Shown here: positions 61,624 to 64,000 of the stretch, piece after piece
Position numbering within the stretch: position 1 is the stretch's first letter
Layout: the number at the start of each line of letters is the position of its first letter
Assembly: GCF_019880585.1 (NCBI RefSeq)
Contig: NZ_JAINVV010000001.1
Span: forward strand, 496,001-560,000
Direction of reading: 5' to 3'
From: Sphingomonas colocasiae
GTDB taxonomy: Bacteria; Pseudomonadota; Alphaproteobacteria; Sphingomonadales; Sphingomonadaceae
DNA: 64,000 nucleotides
Position numbers and translations under genes: made by a program
The notes under the pieces: model-generated
Told to the model about the DNA's origin: nothing
Database searches by the model: none
The model's input: only the letters and a program-made list of their open reading frames with translations

Positions 61624-62940
61624 TCAGGCGGGAATCTGGTGGTTCGCGGCGAGCACGGCGCCGGCGAGATAGAGGGAGCCGAGGATCAACACCTGCACGG
61701 AACTGTCCGAGCGAGCCGCGATCCGACGAAGCGCGGTTGCGACGTCGCCGGCGGGCTCGGACGGGATGCCCAGTGCGATGCCGATGCGGGCGAGATCGGC
61801 GGGAGCGTGATGCTCATGATCCGGAACCTCAACAGTCTGTATGCTCGCGGCGATGCCGCCAAAGGGAGCGAGCAGCCCGTGCGGATCCTTGTTGGCCAGC
61901 ACGCCCAGAACGATATGCAGTTCTGTTGCGCCGATGCCGCGGAAATGCGCCGCGATGGTTTCGCCGGCGGCGGGATTATGGCCGCCATCCAGCCAGAGCG
62001 TGGCGCCGGCGGGCAGCAGGTCGCGCACCGGCCCGGCCTCCAGTCGCTGGATGCGCGCCGGCCATTCGGCCCAGCCGGTCGCGGCCTTGAGCGCGGCGTC
62101 GGGAATCGCGATCGCGTCCTGATGCCGCAGCATGGCGAAGGCGAGTGCGGCGTTCATCGCCTGATGGTCGCCGGGAAGGCGGGGCAGGGAGGTTTCGACC
62201 TTGCCGCGGGTGTCGCGGTAATGCAGCCGGCCCTGATAGATGGCGGCATCCCAGGCCTCGCGCCGTGCGAGCACCGGCGCACCCGCGTCGGCGGCGACCG
62301 CAGCGATGCGATCGGCCAGCGCGGGGCGATAATCCATGGTGACGAGTGGAACGCCGCGCTTGGCGATTCCTGCCTTCTCTCCGGCGATGCCGACATCGCT
62401 GTTGCCCAGAAAGGCTTCATGATCGATGCCGAGTTGCGCGATGCCGCAGGCAGCTGCGGTCGGCAGGATGTTGGTGGCGTCGAGCCGCCCGCCGAGCCCG
62501 ACCTCGATCACGCAGGCATCGGCCGGATGACGCGTGAAGGCGAGCAATGCCGCCGCCGTCGTCGCCTCGAAGAAGCTCGGATGGATATCTTCCGAACCGT
62601 CCAGTACCTCGGCGAGCAAGGGCGCCAGTTCGGCGTCGTCGATCAGATGGCCGGCGATGCGGATGCGCTCGTTGAAGCGGACGAGATGCGGCGAGCTATA
62701 GACATGCGCGCGCAGCCCCGCCGCCTCGATCGCCGCGCGCAGAAAGGCGCATGTCGATCCCTTGCCGTTGGTGCCGGCGACATGGAAGACGGGCGGCAGC
62801 CGGTGCTGCGGATTGCCGAGCCGATCGAGCAGCGCGGCGATACGCTCCAGCCCCAGCACGTCGCGGCCGGGTGACAGCATCGTCAGCCGGTCGAGCTGGC
62901 GCTGGACGGCGGGATCGGCTGAGCGTGCGGAATCGGCCAT
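61624..62940 (-). CDS. folC: Bifunctional folylpolyglutamate / dihydrofolate synthase
   Basis: The protein has 438 residues. It is a Mur-ligase-like ATPase that adds glutamate to dihydropteroate and folates. The ATP loop is 'VFHVAGTNGKGSTCAFLRAA' (about residues 51-70), followed by 'VYSSPHLVRFNERIRIAG', 'VIEVGLGGRLDATNILPTAA', 'GIDHEAFLG' and 'WLDGGHNPAAGE'. It lies 28 bp after accD, in the trpA-accD-folC order usual for alphaproteobacteria. Confidence 0.97.
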   Translation of the reverse strand: MADSARSADPAVQRQLDRLTMLSPGRDVLGLERIAALLDRLGNPQHRLPPVFHVAGTNGKGSTCAFLRAAIEAAGLRAHVYSSPHLVRFNERIRIAGHLIDDAELAPLLAEVLDGSEDIHPSFFEATTAAALLAFTRHPADACVIEVGLGGRLDATNILPTAAACGIAQLGIDHEAFLGNSDVGIAGEKAGIAKRGVPLVTMDYRPALADRIAAVAADAGAPVLARREAWDAAIYQGRLHYRDTRGKVETSLPRLPGDHQAMNAALAFAMLRHQDAIAIPDAALKAATGWAEWPARIQRLEAGPVRDLLPAGATLWLDGGHNPAAGETIAAHFRGIGATELHIVLGVLANKDPHGLLAPFGGIAASIQTVEVPDHEHHAPADLARIGIALGIPSEPAGDVATALRRIAARSDSSVQVLILGSLYLAGAVLAANHQIPA

Positions 62941-62968
62941 TGTCGGGGCCCCTGAATTGTCGGGGCGG

Positions 62969-63823
62969 TCAGGCGGCGAGCCTGTCTCCGCACAGATAGC
63001 CGATCAACCGGCCAAGCGTTTCGGGCAGGTCCTTGCGCTCCACCACCATGTCGAGCATGCCATGGTCGAGCAGATATTCCGCGCGCTGGAAGCCTTCGGG
63101 CAGTTTCTCGCGGATCGTGTTCTCGATCACGCGCTGGCCCGCGAAACCGATCAGGGCGTTGGGCTCGGCAAGCTGGACGTCGCCCAGCATCGCATAGGAT
63201 GCTGTGACGCCCCCGGTGGTGGGATCGGTCATCACCACGATATAGGGCAGGCCGGCTTCGCGCAGTTCGGCGATCGCGACCGTCGTGCGCGGCATCTGCA
63301 TCAGCGACAATATGCCTTCCTGCATGCGCGCGCCGCCGGCGGCGGTGAAGATGACATAGGGTGCGCGTTCCTCGATCGCGGCGCGAACGCCCGCGACGAA
63401 AGCGGCGCCGACGCCCAGGCCCATCGATCCGCCCATGAACGCGAAATCCTGAACACCGACAACGGCGCGATGCCCCTGGATCGTGCCGATGGCGTTGAGC
63501 AGCGCATCAACCTCTCCGGTCGCGGTGCGCGCGGCCTTGATGCGATCGGTATATTTCTTCGAATCCCGGAATTTCAGCGGATCGTCCGCCACTTTCGGGT
63601 TGGGGATCGAGCGGTAGCGACCGTCATCGAAAAGCTGGGCGAAGCGAACCTTCGGGCCGATGCGACCATGATGCCCGCATTTGGGGCAGACCGACTGATT
63701 CTCCTCATATTCCTTGACGAAGATCATCTGCGAGCAACCCGGGCATTTATGCCAGAGATTGTCGGGGGTCTCGCGCTTGGCGATGAAGGGGATGGCGTTG
63801 CGGACGCGATTGATCCAGCTCAT
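62969..63823 (-). CDS. accD: Acetyl-CoA carboxylase carboxyltransferase subunit beta
   Basis: The protein has 284 residues. The N-terminal zinc ribbon is '[20 protein letters not shown]' then '[13 protein letters not shown]'. The carboxyltransferase domain contains '[20 protein letters not shown]', '[20 protein letters not shown]' and '[19 protein letters not shown]'. With AccA it transfers carboxyl from biotin to acetyl-CoA, the first step of fatty acid synthesis. Its start overlaps the trpA stop (ATGA). Confidence 0.97.
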   Translation of the reverse strand: MSWINRVRNAIPFIAKRETPDNLWHKCPGCSQMIFVKEYEENQSVCPKCGHHGRIGPKVRFAQLFDDGRYRSIPNPKVADDPLKFRDSKKYTDRIKAARTATGEVDALLNAIGTIQGHRAVVGVQDFAFMGGSMGLGVGAAFVAGVRAAIEERAPYVIFTAAGGARMQEGILSLMQMPRTTVAIAELREAGLPYIVVMTDPTTGGVTASYAMLGDVQLAEPNALIGFAGQRVIENTIREKLPEGFQRAEYLLDHGMLDMVVERKDLPETLGRLIGYLCGDRLAA

Positions 63824-64000
63824 GCTGCGAGCTCCTTTCGTGCGGTCGCGAGCGCTGTGGCGAGCGATCCGACATAATCCCTTACCGGTCCGGCGGCATC
63901 GGCGCCATGCGCCTCGACCAGCTCGACGATGGCCGATCCGACCACGACGCCATCGGCGACACGACCGATCGCGCCGGCCTGTTCGGGCGTGCGGACGCCG
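63820..64000 (-). CDS. trpA: Tryptophan synthase alpha subunit (C-terminal end only)
   Basis: About 59 C-terminal residues are visible: '[20 protein letters not shown]', '[17 protein letters not shown]' and on to 'TARKELAA'. The phosphate-binding 'GVR' and '[10 protein letters not shown]' are typical of TrpA. The start lies beyond the right edge. The stop overlaps the accD start. Confidence 0.93.
   Translation of the reverse strand, partial: GVRTPEQAGAIGRVADGVVVGSAIVELVEAHGADAAGPVRDYVGSLATALATARKELAA

Overview
The window is a gene-dense, GC-rich stretch of chromosome from an alphaproteobacterium, most likely a Sphingomonas-type member of the Sphingomonadaceae. Evidence for this is the trpA-accD-folC and rpmH-rnpA-yidD-yidC-engB arrangements, an alphaproteobacterial EcfG-type stress promoter (GGAAC-N17-CGTT), a speF-like polyamine leader RNA, sphingomonad-type small proteins (DUF6894, DUF6628) and dispersed palindromic repeats with a GGCGAAAGCC core. 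I see no rRNA, CRISPR array, insertion sequence, integrase or prophage gene. Neighbouring genes very often overlap by ATGA or TTGA, and several starts are TTG or GTG. Family and domain names below come from reading the translations, not from database searches.

Layout. 1-3321: a Sel1-repeat protein divergent from an orphan ParA ATPase, a ribbon-helix-helix-like protein and a TPR/SPOR lipoprotein, probably a cell-envelope or division module. 3467-6856: a catalytically dead dihydroorotase coupled to pyrB, a DUF1294 protein, a DUF6894 protein and ruvX. 6853-9879: a DUF3089-type hydrolase and a DUF4153 membrane protein. 9957-13316: gatC-gatA-gatB, with a repeat between gatA and gatB. 13361-17059: two coupled secreted proteins of unknown function, a small acidic repeat protein and an acyl-CoA synthetase. 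17119-21266: a PA0069-type radical SAM protein, moaB, a lytic transglycosylase and a divergent uracil-DNA glycosylase. 21382-30208: ETF-QO, a TPR protein, ispE, an enoyl-CoA hydratase, an N-formylglutamate amidohydrolase-like protein, a lipoprotein, nnr and an RNA methyltransferase.

30347-34720 is a polyamine block on the minus strand: a MAPEG protein, an ornithine-type decarboxylase with its own promoter and structured leader, carboxynorspermidine decarboxylase and carboxynorspermidine synthase. 34841-36767: a PLP dehydratase, a small membrane protein and a DDAH-like hydrolase. 37599-40131: two tandem cysteine desulfurases and an Isc-type ferredoxin. 40161-42286: SRP RNA, dnaX and a YbaB nucleoid protein. 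42469-47162: a putative stress-regulated membrane protein, mtgA, engB, yidC, yidD, rnpA, rpmH and a small membrane protein. 47206-48841: comM and tRNA-Leu(CAA). 49000-53800: a META-domain protein, then a divergent LysR/D-amino-acid operon (DSD1-like enzyme, RidA, serine hydrolase). 53811-56192: a DUF983 protein, an aldo/keto reductase and a luciferase-like oxidoreductase.

56305-61006 holds the most unusual system: a membrane-anchored SARP/BTAD-type regulator with TPRs, followed by a TonB-dependent receptor. The receptor's promoter region contains TGACG direct repeats at 11-bp period, the spacing expected of SARP operators. The window ends with a possible Fur-controlled DUF6628 gene, then folC, accD and the 3' end of trpA.
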